Origin: an uncultured Verrucomicrobiota bacterium | GTDB taxonomy: Bacteria > Verrucomicrobiota > Verrucomicrobiia > Limisphaerales > UBA1100 | Length of the DNA stretch: 49,565 bases | Direction: 5' to 3' | Assembly: GCA_902551155.1 (NCBI GenBank) | Contig: CACDBG010000007.1 | Coordinates: forward strand, 1-49,565 | Shown here: positions 16,791-26,127 of the stretch, in pieces | How the letters are laid out: the number at the start of each line of letters is the position of its first letter | How positions within the stretch are numbered: the first letter of the stretch is position 1 | Program-made: the position numbers and the translations under genes | The notes under the pieces: generated by a model | What the model was told of the DNA's origin: nothing | What the model saw: the letters and a program-made list of their open reading frames with translations, nothing else | The model's database searches: none

Positions 16791-17591
16791 TTACTTACCC
16801 TTGCCAGAGGGGAATGAGACATCAGGGAAACTGGTCCACTTTTCATCTTCCGGATCCTGAACGGTTGGCTCGATTACAGGTGGTAGAGGGGCTGGTTCTT
16901 CTTCGCCTTTCTGAGTTTCTTCCAAGCGGGTTGGTGCTTGCTCTTCTTGAGCAGTTTCAATTTCCTTTGCTGGTTCTTCTTTTTGAGATGAACTAAATGG
17001 AGAGCTGCTAATAAATGAGGAGCCACCCCCGGTGAAAGAGGAACTGCTTGATGCAAAAGAGCTGGTATTTTTTGAAGCAGTTGAGGGGGTGCTTATTCCA
17101 CTATTAGATTTATCTTCCCATAAAACATGCACTGCAGGAACTAGACCCATCTCGAGGTGGACTTCGCTAAAGGTGAGTCGTCTCAAGTGTACCTTGTCTT
17201 CAAGAGCCTCTGCTTTAAAGAGGGAAGTAAGAACTGTTTTGACGACCTTGTCGTCCTCGTGCTGTTTGAGTAGTCGTTCTTTTTTGCTTACACCCATTTC
17301 CTTTTCCCGTTTTAGGACAGCGACTACTTTGGGGTTAAATCCCATTTCCAATTCTACGGCTTGGAGAAGGTATCCTGCATCCTTGAAAACCCGTTCGGAA
17401 TTCTGGATTTTCTCTAGACTTTGCATCATCTTTTCCTCGCTGTCAGCCTTGAGGTCTTCAACGGTGTCTTCGACGTCTGCACGAATATCACGGATGGTTT
17501 CTGCTCCATCTTCAATCAGGGCGCGAATCTCTTCGGCCTTAGTTTTATAGGTTGTGACTTTGTTTTTCCATTTATCTAGAAATTTTGCCAT
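16791..17591 (-). CDS. Hypothetical coiled-coil protein with Ser/Glu-rich tail
   Basis: The 266-residue product is not recognised. Residues 1-75 are a charged amphipathic helix (IRALIEDGAETIRDIRADVEDTVEDL), 75-165 look globular (YLLQAVELEMGFNPKVVAVLK; HLRRLTFSEVHLEMGLVPAVHVLW), and the rest is a disordered Ser-rich then Glu/Pro-rich tail. It has no signal peptide or membrane helix. It sits on the opposite strand, convergent with the ATPase gene (10-base gap) and divergent from the PLD gene, so it shares a control region with the latter. It could be an accessory of the ATPase/flotillin system, but this rests on position alone. Confidence 0.7.
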   Translation of the reverse strand: MAKFLDKWKNKVTTYKTKAEEIRALIEDGAETIRDIRADVEDTVEDLKADSEEKMMQSLEKIQNSERVFKDAGYLLQAVELEMGFNPKVVAVLKREKEMGVSKKERLLKQHEDDKVVKTVLTSLFKAEALEDKVHLRRLTFSEVHLEMGLVPAVHVLWEDKSNSGISTPSTASKNTSSFASSSSSFTGGGSSFISSSPFSSSQKEEPAKEIETAQEEQAPTRLEETQKGEEEPAPLPPVIEPTVQDPEDEKWTSFPDVSFPSGKGK

Positions 17592-17699
17592 GAGAATACC
17601 TTAGTTTAGGGGTTTGCCTGTAGCACGCGGGTTGTATGACTTTAGACCACGAAAGATTGGTAGGGAATCTTTTTTGTTTCATATTTTTTGGTTTTTCAT

Positions 17700-17727
17700 T
17701 TGCGACTTGAATCCTGAACGATAGAAT
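17700..17727 (+). promoter_or_regulatory. Candidate sigma-70 promoter for the PLD gene
   Basis: TTGCGA at 17700-17705 and TAGAAT at 17722-17727, spaced by 16 bases, lie about 50 bases before the PLD start. A small hairpin (CCCGC, TAATT, GCGGG; 17746-17760) lies between it and the start. Hexamer matches are partial. Confidence 0.35.
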
Positions 17728-17777
17728 TGCCTCCTGCCCAGCGCACCCGCTAATTGCGGGCTAAAAGTATTCATATT

Positions 17778-18482
17778 ATGAAGGATCACGAGGTCAAAAC
17801 CCTCATGCAAAGTACGCTGGAGGACTTCCAGCTTTCCCGTAAAGAACGTGGTGAAATCCGCGACTTACTCGACAAAGTTAAGGGCGATGAGCAAAAACGT
17901 GCTCTTTATCGCAGTATGGCATTTGATGCTGCCCGAGAAGTCTTGGGCAAGGCTGATGCGGGGCAAAGGTATCAAACCTTGGATTGGTTGGAGGATGCGG
18001 TCAAGGCACTGCATCCGGCAGAAAATCTACCTGCGGCAGGAAAGGCCGGGTCCGATCATGCCTTCTTTAGTCCGGAAGATAATTGTGTGGGAAAAATTAC
18101 CGAGATGTTTGGCCAGGCGAGATCCACTGTGGATGTATGTGTGTTTACTATTACAGATAATCGCATTGTGGATGCGATGGAGCGGGCCCATAAACGTCGG
18201 GTTCAAATTCGGGTAATTAGCGATGATGAAAAAGCAATGGATAAGGGATCGGATATTGATCACCTTGATCGTTTGGGTATTCCTGTTCGAGTGGATCGTT
18301 CTGAGCATCATATGCATCACAAGTTCGCAATTTTTGATAAAAGTAAACTCTTAACCGGTAGTTACAACTGGACGCGTTCAGCTGCGTTGCACAATGAGGA
18401 AAACTTTCTGATTACCAGTAATAGGGATCTGTTAAAGGATTTTACACGCATGTTTGATAAATTGTGGCGTGATTTCAGTTAG
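17778..18482 (+). CDS. Single-HKD phospholipase D-like protein (Nuc/PLD6 type)
   Basis: About 234 residues from ATG 17778; a TTG start at 17754 lies inside a hairpin and is less likely. The first 80 residues are helical and charged (KDHEVKTLMQSTLEDFQLSR) with no known match. The C-terminal PLD domain (about 90-234) has one HKD motif, H-H-K-F-A-I-F-D followed by LLTGSYNW and ENFLI. Single-HKD proteins of this size dimerise and act either as nucleases (Nuc) or on cardiolipin-type lipids (PLD6). There is no signal peptide, so it is probably cytoplasmic. The large membrane protein begins 3 bases downstream and is surely co-transcribed. In defence systems, PLD-fold effectors are often joined to NTPase sensors; that comparison is inference. 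Confidence 0.85.
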   Translation: MKDHEVKTLMQSTLEDFQLSRKERGEIRDLLDKVKGDEQKRALYRSMAFDAAREVLGKADAGQRYQTLDWLEDAVKALHPAENLPAAGKAGSDHAFFSPEDNCVGKITEMFGQARSTVDVCVFTITDNRIVDAMERAHKRRVQIRVISDDEKAMDKGSDIDHLDRLGIPVRVDRSEHHMHHKFAIFDKSKLLTGSYNWTRSAALHNEENFLITSNRDLLKDFTRMFDKLWRDFS

Positions 18483-18485
18483 CAC

Positions 18486-21095
18486 ATGAGCCAAACTCGC
18501 CATCGCTCGCGTAACAACCCCAAAATTAAATTGCGGTTGCGGTTGCCGACTGATGGTTCTGTTGATTTAGACAAACTTCGGGCTTCCTTAGAGGCACGTT
18601 TGGAAAATCCACCGGCGCCGCCACAGCCAGCTGTAGATCCACCTCAGCCCGAAGTTGTATCGCCTGCAGAACCTCAGCCAGTATCCCAGCCTCAATCTCC
18701 GTCGGCTTGGTCATGGATTAGTAATAATGCACCCACAACCGTATGCTTATTTTCTGCGGTATTGGCTTTCTTTGTGGGTCTGATATATGTCGGGCAGAGA
18801 AGTGCCGGTGAAGGTAATGCTTCACCAATACTTTTGTGGTTTTTTGTTCTTAGTGTATGTTCCTTTCTCATAGCATTTGGGTTCGTTGTTTTCCGGCAGC
18901 TGAAGCGGGAGGGAACTGCTGCTGCCCATCATTGGACGCAAATCAAAGCCAACCCGAAAAAGATCTATGTGCCGCTTTTGGTTTTTGCCGCAGTGCTTGT
19001 TCTGGTTTTCTTTACTTTAACCTTTCTGCAATCTTCATCCAGTGAGATTGCTCAAGGTCAGGGAAAGACCGGGACAGTCACCCCGGCGCCTTCTCCGGGA
19101 AAGCAACCAGACGAGTCCAAGGAATCACCTCTCCCTCCAGAGATTCCGCCTACAAATAATGCAGTGAAGCCTCTTCCTCCTGACGTTGAAGTTCCGCTGA
19201 GGAAAAACCAAGAGTCAAAAAATTTAGAGAGAGATGAGAAAGTGATCGCCAAATCGTTTCGCCCTGAGGAGGGTTTTGGAGGTCGGCTAGTGGGAGTGTT
19301 CGGTGTAATGGTAATTCTAGGATGTTGCCTATTCCAATTAAAAAGGTTACGCAGAAAAGTATATCCTGATGCGGAGAAGTTTCAGGCGGGCTCAAAGACA
19401 GAATATTTTGAATTCACACGTGGATTTCGCACTTTTGTTGCTTCACAAGGGGCGTATGTATTGGTGTCTGCAGCTGTCGCTACCCCTCTCACTTTTGTGT
19501 GGGCAGGAGGGGTGTTTTCGGATGCGACCTTTTCAGGGTTTTTGCTAGGCGTATTTTTAGGCACTGGAGTTTCACTCTTGATGGTTCTGGGGGCAGGTGC
19601 AGCCGGGTTGGATTTAATGCCTCCTCTCGATAATTACCTGTCACCTTCAAGTGGAGGTTCGGCTACTTCTAGATTTATTAAACGCAAAGTCTGGCAAATG
19701 GTTCTTGGCGGCGTTGTTTTGGGTGGTCTAGGATATGCCTGCTTTCATGCCCCAATTAGCGATTGGTTTGGGTTGTTTTTGAAAAGAAATTTGGTATGGG
19801 GGCAATTGGTTTGTGCGTTTTGGTGGTCTGCAAATTTCAGCAGTCAGTTCAATAAAGATAAGAAAGTCCCTGTTCTGCCGCTGAAAAAGCCGGTTAAAAT
19901 GTTGCCAACAAAGTGGGTTCCAGCGCCGGTTTTTATTTTGTTTAATTTGCCAGTGTTAATTGTTTTGGGATGTCTACTAGCGTTGCTTCCGGTAGCTTTT
20001 GGCGTTTCTTTGAAATGGATTTGGCTATGTTTCCCTCTGGGGGTTGCGATGGCTATCGCCCTTTCCGCTTTGGTGAAGCGTTATCCAAGGCTTTTACGTT
20101 ATTGGCGTGGGGCGTTACTTTTTCCGGCCTTAGCTGCTACAGCTGTAGATTTACTTGTTTGGAGCGGTACGTTTTGGTTCTTTTTTATTACGTTAGCTTC
20201 GATGATGGCAATGGGGCTTAGTTTGAGTAATTCAAAGAAATCTGAGGAATCAATTAATGGAATGTTTATTTTGCCTGAAAAACGGAATGACTATCGTCCG
20301 GTCATTCATCCGGATAAGAATGGAGTGCAGATACGCTGGGGGAGTCTGGTGAGTGTTTCTTCGGTTGTGGTGCTATTGCTGGTTTCCTCCGGATCTTTTT
20401 TGTGGAGTGGCAAGTTGGCTTTGGAAAATCTTTTCCATAAAAAAGATGTAAGGTCTGTTGTTATTCGAGAGACTAATGCCAAGTCGCAGTCAACACCAAC
20501 TATCCCGCAGCCGCCGCCAGATTTTTCCAACCTTTCTCGCGAAGTTCTTAAGGCAGAAATGTCCAAGATTATTTTATCAGATCAATCAAGTGCTTCCTAC
20601 CAAATAGAGCTTATTAATGGCTGGAGAATATTTGCTGCTGAAAAAAGTTTAACTGCTCAGTACAATCTTGCCCTTGCATATTATGATTGGGCTCAGACTA
20701 AGGTTTTACCATATTCAATTAATGAGCATGCTTCTTCATGGGAAAAGGCGACGACCCATTTTCAATGGAAGAGAAACAAATTAATTAGCGAGAGAAATAA
20801 TGCATCTAAGAATGCTCGACTTTGGTTTGAAAATGCTGGTGAGCAGGGCCATGATCTTTCCTGCTACAATGCGGGGGTTTTATTTCTTAACCAGAAATCT
20901 CTCAATGAAGCTATGTTATGGTTTAGTAAAATCAAAGATCCAGAAATCATTGAGAAGTATTCAATATCCGATTTAATCGACTTACATAAGAGAAGAGGCG
21001 AAAAAACAATCGATTTTTTGAGTGAAAAAGGTGTTGGTATGTTTCCGTTGGAGCTGGATCGTTCTGAAGAAATCAAGATTCAGCCATCGCCTTAA
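18486..21095 (+). CDS. Large multi-spanning membrane protein with C-terminal Sel1-like repeats
   Basis: An 869-residue protein of unknown function. An N-terminal cytoplasmic segment rich in basic residues and proline (1-75) precedes two membrane helices (about 80-105, 115-140) and a third near 160-180. After a Pro-rich linker and another helix (about 260-285), a polytopic block of about 8 helices spans roughly 320-590, with a last helix near 620-645. The C-terminal 190 residues are helical and Sel1-like (AQYNLALAYYDWAQ; ARLWFENAGEQGHDLSCYNAGVLFL; LNEAMLWFSKI). It starts 3 bases after the PLD stop. The context suggests a membrane partner or pore for the PLD/ATPase/flotillin group, but this is unproven. 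Confidence 0.75.
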   Translation: MSQTRHRSRNNPKIKLRLRLPTDGSVDLDKLRASLEARLENPPAPPQPAVDPPQPEVVSPAEPQPVSQPQSPSAWSWISNNAPTTVCLFSAVLAFFVGLIYVGQRSAGEGNASPILLWFFVLSVCSFLIAFGFVVFRQLKREGTAAAHHWTQIKANPKKIYVPLLVFAAVLVLVFFTLTFLQSSSSEIAQGQGKTGTVTPAPSPGKQPDESKESPLPPEIPPTNNAVKPLPPDVEVPLRKNQESKNLERDEKVIAKSFRPEEGFGGRLVGVFGVMVILGCCLFQLKRLRRKVYPDAEKFQAGSKTEYFEFTRGFRTFVASQGAYVLVSAAVATPLTFVWAGGVFSDATFSGFLLGVFLGTGVSLLMVLGAGAAGLDLMPPLDNYLSPSSGGSATSRFIKRKVWQMVLGGVVLGGLGYACFHAPISDWFGLFLKRNLVWGQLVCAFWWSANFSSQFNKDKKVPVLPLKKPVKMLPTKWVPAPVFILFNLPVLIVLGCLLALLPVAFGVSLKWIWLCFPLGVAMAIALSALVKRYPRLLRYWRGALLFPALAATAVDLLVWSGTFWFFFITLASMMAMGLSLSNSKKSEESINGMFILPEKRNDYRPVIHPDKNGVQIRWGSLVSVSSVVVLLLVSSGSFLWSGKLALENLFHKKDVRSVVIRETNAKSQSTPTIPQPPPDFSNLSREVLKAEMSKIILSDQSSASYQIELINGWRIFAAEKSLTAQYNLALAYYDWAQTKVLPYSINEHASSWEKATTHFQWKRNKLISERNNASKNARLWFENAGEQGHDLSCYNAGVLFLNQKSLNEAMLWFSKIKDPEIIEKYSISDLIDLHKRRGEKTIDFLSEKGVGMFPLELDRSEEIKIQPSP

Positions 21096-21255
21096 TTCGT
21101 AGCAATTATTCTTCTTGGTTGCTTTTGGGAGAGGGTGAAAAGAGCTTCAGCATAAGCTTCATATTTCTGTAACACCACTTGTTTTTAATTAGATAGTGCA
21201 GAGACGTAACTATTGAATAGCCTTGAAATTTCAGGCATCCAAATAGAGACTGTAT

Positions 21256-23643
21256 ATGCTGATGGGAGTTCGTGCATTTCAATTTTTTCTGGTTATAGCG
21301 CTAGCAAGTGGATTACCTGTGAGCGCGGCTTCAGTTACTCAGCATGATGCCGTTCCCGTGCTGCTACGCCGGTGCGTGATGTGTCATGGGCAGGATTTAA
21401 AAGAGGGTGAGTTGGATTTAAGGACCAAGGCATCAATGTTGGCAGGTAAGGCGTTTGTTTCAGGCAAACCAGATCAGAGCAAAATGATACAACGGATTGT
21501 TTCACGCGAGTGTCCTCCTGATAAAACCATTAGTATGGCTGGGATTGAGCGTATGGGGAGTCGGGAGCTTCAAATATTACGCGACTGGATTAGTTTCGGG
21601 GCTCCGGAAGTTGAGCAGAACTTTGAACGTGTTAAAATTGATCCGGAATCTAGAAAGCACTGGTCGTTTCAAAAGCCACGCCGCCCTGAGGTGCCGGTTT
21701 ATAAGGCAAGCCTCGCAACATCCTTTACGCCGATTGATTCATTTTTGCTTGCGAAGTTGAAGGAGAAGGGCCTTGGATTTACGAGTGAGGCAGAGAAGTT
21801 GACGCTACTACGGCGGGTAACCTACGATCTTACCGGGCTCCCGCCGACCGTGGAGGAGATGAGCCAATTCATCCAGGACGAAAGCCCGAGTGCCTACGAG
21901 AAGGTTATTGATCGGCTTTTGGCTTCATCGGCTTATGGCGTGCGATGGGGACGACATTGGCTGGACATGGCCGGTTATTCTGATTCGGAGGGTAAACGCA
22001 ATGCAGACATGATTCGCAATTATGCATGGAAGTACCGCGACTATGTCATCAAGGCTTTTAATGAAGACAAGCCATACGACGAGTTTTTAATCGAGCAAAT
22101 TGCAGGTGATGAATTGGTGGATTATGCGGATGTGGATGCGGTTAATGAAAACGTCATTGAAAAGTTGGTTGCTACCGGTTTTTTAAGGATGGCTCCCGAT
22201 GGTACTAGTGCTAATCCCGTGAATCGTGTTGAAGACCGGTTGGAGGTAATTAGTGATGAATTGCAGATATTGGCCGGAGGGGTTTTGGGTTTAACTATGG
22301 ATTGTGCGAGGTGTCATGATCATAAATACGATCCTATTAGTCAGCGTGACTATTATTCTTTTGCTGCGATATTTAAAGCAGCTTACGATGAATACAATTG
22401 GCTTACGCCTCAGCCTTTTAGGAATCAGTGGGCTGGTAGTACTCGCCGGCACTTACCGGTTGCCATGCCTGCAGAAAGGAGAGCGATAGAGCTTCATAAT
22501 GAAAAAATCGAATCCCAGCTGAAGCTGTTGGAAGATAAGCTTAAGTCAACCAAAGGGCCGGCACGAAAGGACCTTAAGAAAAAAATTGATGAACAAAAAG
22601 TGAAGATAAGATCAATGCCCCTGATCCGTGCTTTATGGGATCGGGGACAGTCGTCACCTACCTATGTAAACCTAAGAGGCAACCCGGGTAGTCCGGGAGT
22701 TTTGGTTAAACCGGCCATTCCACGCGTTTTTACAGATGAATCTTTTAGTCCTGCCAAAGCTGTTGGAAAAAATAAAACAGGTAATCGTTTGGCTCTCGCA
22801 CGCTGGATGACCGATCCAGACCACCCCTTAACGGCTCGCGTGTGGGTGAATCGCGTGTGGAAACACCATTTTGGAAAGGGTATTGTTTCCAGTCTTGATA
22901 ACTTTGGGAAATTGGGAGCACCCCCTACGCACCCAAAATTACTTGATTGGTTGGCAGTGGATTTGGTTGAGAACAACTGGAGTATCAAGCATTTGCACCG
23001 TCTAATATGTATGAGTAGGGCGTACCGACAATCATCTGTTATTAGTCCGGTTGCTGCTAAGCATGATTCGGAAAATAAGTTGCTTTCGCGTATGCCGATG
23101 CGTCGGCTAGATGCCGAGGAAGTTCATGATGGCCTACTTGCCGTTGCTGGCAGATTGGATATGAGAATGGGCGGTGAGCCTGATGAGGTTCAAGTTTATG
23201 GACGAAGTTACATTACGGCTAAGCCAGGGGAAAGCGGTTGGCGGCGTAGTATATACATACGTCAACGCCGTATTCACACAATGACCCTTCTTCAAACTTT
23301 TGATTTACCCTCAATGAATCCGAACTGTGTCGAGCGAGTCAATTCGACGGTGGTACAACAGCCTTTATACTTACTGCATGATAAAGTGATTCATGGATTG
23401 GCTCGCAAGCTGGCCTCTAATATATTAAATGAGACTAAAGGAATGGAGGAGGCCGTAATATTGGCTTACAAAAAAATTATAAATCGTACCCCGACAAGAA
23501 AAGAGCTCAAAGGTCTGGTTGAATCATTGGATGAACTAGAGCGTCAGTTTGTAATGGCTAAAGAGACTGGTCAAAAAAATAAGGCGTTGGCAGCGGTTTG
23601 CCACGCATTATTTAACTCAGCAGCATTTTTGCACGTGGACTAG
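21256..23643 (+). CDS. Exported planctomycete-type cytochrome / DUF1549 / DUF1553 protein
   Basis: A 795-residue secreted protein. A signal peptide (to about residue 24) is followed by a PSCyt1 heme c domain with CVMCH at 40-44, a DUF1549 domain (about 155-370; FTPIDSFLLAKL, LLRRVTYDLTGLPPT, RWGRHWLDMAGYSDSEG) containing a second CARCH motif near 350, and a DUF1553 domain (about 510-760; NRLALARWMTDPDHPLTARVWVNRVW). This architecture is abundant in Planctomycetes and Verrucomicrobia and is thought to work in extracytoplasmic polysaccharide catabolism or electron transfer; the biochemistry is unproven. The DUF1501 partner begins 5 bases downstream, the standard pairing. The start could be ATG 21256 or ATG 21262. 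Confidence 0.9.
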   Translation: MLMGVRAFQFFLVIALASGLPVSAASVTQHDAVPVLLRRCVMCHGQDLKEGELDLRTKASMLAGKAFVSGKPDQSKMIQRIVSRECPPDKTISMAGIERMGSRELQILRDWISFGAPEVEQNFERVKIDPESRKHWSFQKPRRPEVPVYKASLATSFTPIDSFLLAKLKEKGLGFTSEAEKLTLLRRVTYDLTGLPPTVEEMSQFIQDESPSAYEKVIDRLLASSAYGVRWGRHWLDMAGYSDSEGKRNADMIRNYAWKYRDYVIKAFNEDKPYDEFLIEQIAGDELVDYADVDAVNENVIEKLVATGFLRMAPDGTSANPVNRVEDRLEVISDELQILAGGVLGLTMDCARCHDHKYDPISQRDYYSFAAIFKAAYDEYNWLTPQPFRNQWAGSTRRHLPVAMPAERRAIELHNEKIESQLKLLEDKLKSTKGPARKDLKKKIDEQKVKIRSMPLIRALWDRGQSSPTYVNLRGNPGSPGVLVKPAIPRVFTDESFSPAKAVGKNKTGNRLALARWMTDPDHPLTARVWVNRVWKHHFGKGIVSSLDNFGKLGAPPTHPKLLDWLAVDLVENNWSIKHLHRLICMSRAYRQSSVISPVAAKHDSENKLLSRMPMRRLDAEEVHDGLLAVAGRLDMRMGGEPDEVQVYGRSYITAKPGESGWRRSIYIRQRRIHTMTLLQTFDLPSMNPNCVERVNSTVVQQPLYLLHDKVIHGLARKLASNILNETKGMEEAVILAYKKIINRTPTRKELKGLVESLDELERQFVMAKETGQKNKALAAVCHALFNSAAFLHVD

Positions 23644-23647
23644 GGTA

Positions 23648-25087
23648 ATGAGCTTGAGCAATATCAATAGAAGAACATTTTTTGACCGTGTAAGTGATGG
23701 TTTATACGGGGTCGGGTTATCGACGCTATTGATGCAGGATTTATACGGTGAAAAGCCCCATCACAGTGCTCCTTTACCCACTAATATCAGGCCTCGCAGG
23801 CCGCATTTTGCGCCCAAGGCCAAGGCGGTTATTCAATTTTGTATGCAGGGAGGGCCTTCACAAGTGGATCTTTTCGACCCTAAACCTGCGCTGGAAAAGT
23901 ATCATGGAAAAGATGCGCCTGAAGAGTTTACTAAGGTAGCAGCAGCGGGTCGCAGTATGAAAGGGAAGGTCATGCGGAGCCACTGGAAGTTTAGCCAGCA
24001 TGGCCAGAGTGGAGCATGGGTGAGTGAGTTGCTTCCGCATACGGCAAAGGAGATTGATCAAATTGCAATTATTCGTTCGATGTACAGCGTTCACGAGAAT
24101 CATGAGCCGGCATGTTATAAGTGGCAAACGGGAGAGACTTTTCCTGGGCATCCGACAATGGGGGCCTGGATCACATATGGTTTGGGGAGTGTAAATCAAA
24201 ACCTCCCAGCATATGTGGTTCTTGCTGACCCCGACAATAAATTTGCAGTTAATGGTGTCGAGAATTGGATGAGTGGCTATCTGCCTCCACTTTTTCAGGG
24301 TACTTCCATTAAGAGTGAGGGCACTCCTATGCTTCATTTGAAGCCTGATTACACGGAGCCCGCTGGAGTTACTGCAGCTAAACGCAATCTTATTAATGCA
24401 TTAGACCAGTTACACAAGGTCAAGCGTCCAAATCAACCTGTTTTAGATTCACGGATTGCCAATTATCAAATGGCAGCGCGGATGCAGGTTGAGGCGACTG
24501 AGGCACTGGATGTCTTCGAGGAGAATGAGGCAACTCGTGTGATGTATGGAGTTGGCGAAAAGGTGACCGATAATTTTGGCAAACGCTGTATAATGGCCCG
24601 TCGGTTGGTTGAACGGGGAGTTCGGTTTGTGCAGATATATCCTCAAGGCCAGAAATGGGATAATCATAATGAGATTAAGAAAACGCTTCCGGCTGCTTGC
24701 CGGGAATCTGATAAACCATGTGCGGCACTCCTTCGTGATCTGCGACAACGTGGATTGCTCGATGATGTGTTGGTGCTTTGGGGAGGAGAGTTTGGTCGTT
24801 TACCCATGGCTGAGGGCGATTATGCTAAGGCTGGTCGTGATCATGGGCCAAGTGGCTTTACTAACTGGATGGCTGGCGGAGGAGTAAAAGGCGGAGTGGT
24901 GCATGGAGAGACAGATGATATTGGGTTTGGCGCAGTGAAGGATCGGGTTAGTATTCAGGATTGGCACGCAACGATCCTGCATCTATTGGGAATGAACCAT
25001 GAGAAACTCTATTTTGATCGTAATGGTTTGCATGAGCGTTTGACTCATACCCATCCTACGCGGGTGGTTAGTGAAATTCTCACCTAG
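23648..25087 (+). CDS. DUF1501 (sulfatase-like) exported protein
   Basis: A 479-residue protein of the DUF1501 family, which has an alkaline phosphatase/sulfatase-like fold. The N-terminus has a twin-arginine motif (NRRTFFDRVSDGLYGVG), suggesting Tat export of a pre-folded enzyme. Family blocks include KAVIQFCMQGGPSQVDLFDPKP, NHEPACYKWQTGETFPGHPTMG, LVLWGGEFGRLPMAE and DWHATILHLLGMNH. The gene begins 5 bases after the cytochrome/DUF1549/DUF1553 gene with which this family is almost always paired; the two are expected to function together in the periplasm. The reaction is not established. Confidence 0.9.
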   Translation: MSLSNINRRTFFDRVSDGLYGVGLSTLLMQDLYGEKPHHSAPLPTNIRPRRPHFAPKAKAVIQFCMQGGPSQVDLFDPKPALEKYHGKDAPEEFTKVAAAGRSMKGKVMRSHWKFSQHGQSGAWVSELLPHTAKEIDQIAIIRSMYSVHENHEPACYKWQTGETFPGHPTMGAWITYGLGSVNQNLPAYVVLADPDNKFAVNGVENWMSGYLPPLFQGTSIKSEGTPMLHLKPDYTEPAGVTAAKRNLINALDQLHKVKRPNQPVLDSRIANYQMAARMQVEATEALDVFEENEATRVMYGVGEKVTDNFGKRCIMARRLVERGVRFVQIYPQGQKWDNHNEIKKTLPAACRESDKPCAALLRDLRQRGLLDDVLVLWGGEFGRLPMAEGDYAKAGRDHGPSGFTNWMAGGGVKGGVVHGETDDIGFGAVKDRVSIQDWHATILHLLGMNHEKLYFDRNGLHERLTHTHPTRVVSEILT

Positions 25088-25120
25088 GTCACGGCTTTTC
25101 AGAGCAAACGATAAGACTCC

Positions 25121-25267
25121 TTATTCCATATTGGGCTCAATGTTTTCGTTTATTAGAACGATGCCGCGTTTCAGTTTTGCTTGTTTCAGATCGGCTAAAT
25201 CCGCATACAAGTTTGGCGTAAGTAGAGTGGCGAATGTAAGAAATGAGTAGAGGAGGAAAACCTTCAT
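25121..25267 (-). CDS. Possible small secreted peptide
   Basis: A 48-residue ORF starts with ATG at 25265-25267 and begins with a plausible signal peptide (MKVFLLYSFLTFATLLTPNLYA), then a short charged segment (DLADLKQAKLKRGIVLINENIEPNME). No homologue is recognised. It fills most of the 284-base gap between the DUF1501 and RidA genes. It could be a genuine micro-protein or the N-terminal stub of a decayed exported protein. Confidence 0.4.
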   Translation of the reverse strand: MKVFLLYSFLTFATLLTPNLYADLADLKQAKLKRGIVLINENIEPNME

Positions 25268-25370
25268 AATTTGTGTTTATTCCAGTGGAACTGAAATTAA
25301 ATTATGGATTGCTTTGCTCAAGATGCAACACCTAGATTAATTTCGCTTTGCGGCTTTATTAAAAAAAGAA

Positions 25371-25832
25371 TTAATCATTTACTTCCGCTGTTATCGCCAG
25401 CTGCACCGCTGCGTTCAAAGGCATTTCATTGATTCCTAAGGCCAGACGGGTGTGTATTCCTTTTTCTCCAAAGATTTCAACAATTAGATCGGAGGCTCCA
25501 TTGATCACCTGAGGGTGGCCACGAAAACCCTCTGCGCTGTGCACATACCCTTCGATGCGGACTATCTTTTGTATTTCATCCAGATTGCCGGTGGCGGCTT
25601 TGAGTTGGGCGATAGCGTTCAAGGCACATTGGCGGGCTGCCTGATATCCATCCTCCTTTGATAATTCTGAACCCACCTTACCTTCATAGGCGATCAGGCC
25701 ATCACGGAAAGGCAGTTGGCCTGAGGTAAAAATTAGATTTCCTGTTTGAATCCAGGGTTGATAGGCGGCTACGGCAGTAGGGGCTTCAGGTAAAGTGATA
25801 CCTAATTCTTCAAGCTTGGTTTTAATGCTCAT
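25371..25832 (-). CDS. RidA/YjgF/YER057c family protein
   Basis: A 153-residue protein of the RidA-like fold, in the longer subfamily. Family blocks: AAYQPWIQTGNLIFTSGQLP near the N-terminus, QARQCALNAIAQLK in the middle, and IVRIEGYVHSAEGF with GINEMPLNAAVQLAITAEV at the C-terminus. Classical RidA uses a conserved Arg to hydrolyse reactive enamine/imine intermediates; this subfamily often lacks that residue, so deaminase activity is not assured. It is cytoplasmic. It is transcribed alone on the minus strand, divergent from the DUF1080 gene. The 295-base divergent region contains only a weak plus-strand ORF (to 26037) that I do not consider real. Confidence 0.88.
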   Translation of the reverse strand: MSIKTKLEELGITLPEAPTAVAAYQPWIQTGNLIFTSGQLPFRDGLIAYEGKVGSELSKEDGYQAARQCALNAIAQLKAATGNLDEIQKIVRIEGYVHSAEGFRGHPQVINGASDLIVEIFGEKGIHTRLALGINEMPLNAAVQLAITAEVND

Positions 25833-26127
25833 AAATTATTTGCCGGAGTCAGGGCTGGAACTGCAGAGCGTTAAGGTTCACGTTATTTCAATGGGGCTTC
25901 AGGGTCATATCCCACATATCGATATGAGAGGATTCTCCGCTAATAATAAGAGAATATTGGATTTGGCGCGTTTTTTACGCCCTTTGGCTGTCTTGCTAAT
26001 TGGTGGAAAGGCCATTACTCCGAGGTTTGTTCTTTAGCAGTCAAAGAAAATGCACGCCTTATCATGTAGAAATAATGGCATTCTCTTCAGGCTAGTCAAC
26101 TTTGGATATACCGTTTATTTTTTCTCT

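Noticed and set aside
17746-17760. CCCGC-TAATT-GCGGG hairpin as a terminator
   Set aside because: No T run on either strand and it sits between a promoter-like site and the PLD start; at most a leader element.
21224-21233. TGAAATTTCA palindrome upstream of the PSD1 gene
   Set aside because: A 10-bp AT-rich palindrome without supporting promoter elements is easily due to chance.
25795-26037. Plus-strand ORF of 80 aa between the RidA and DUF1080 genes
   Set aside because: It begins inside the 5' end of the RidA gene, has no ribosome-binding site and no recognisable protein features; the region is better read as divergent upstream DNA.
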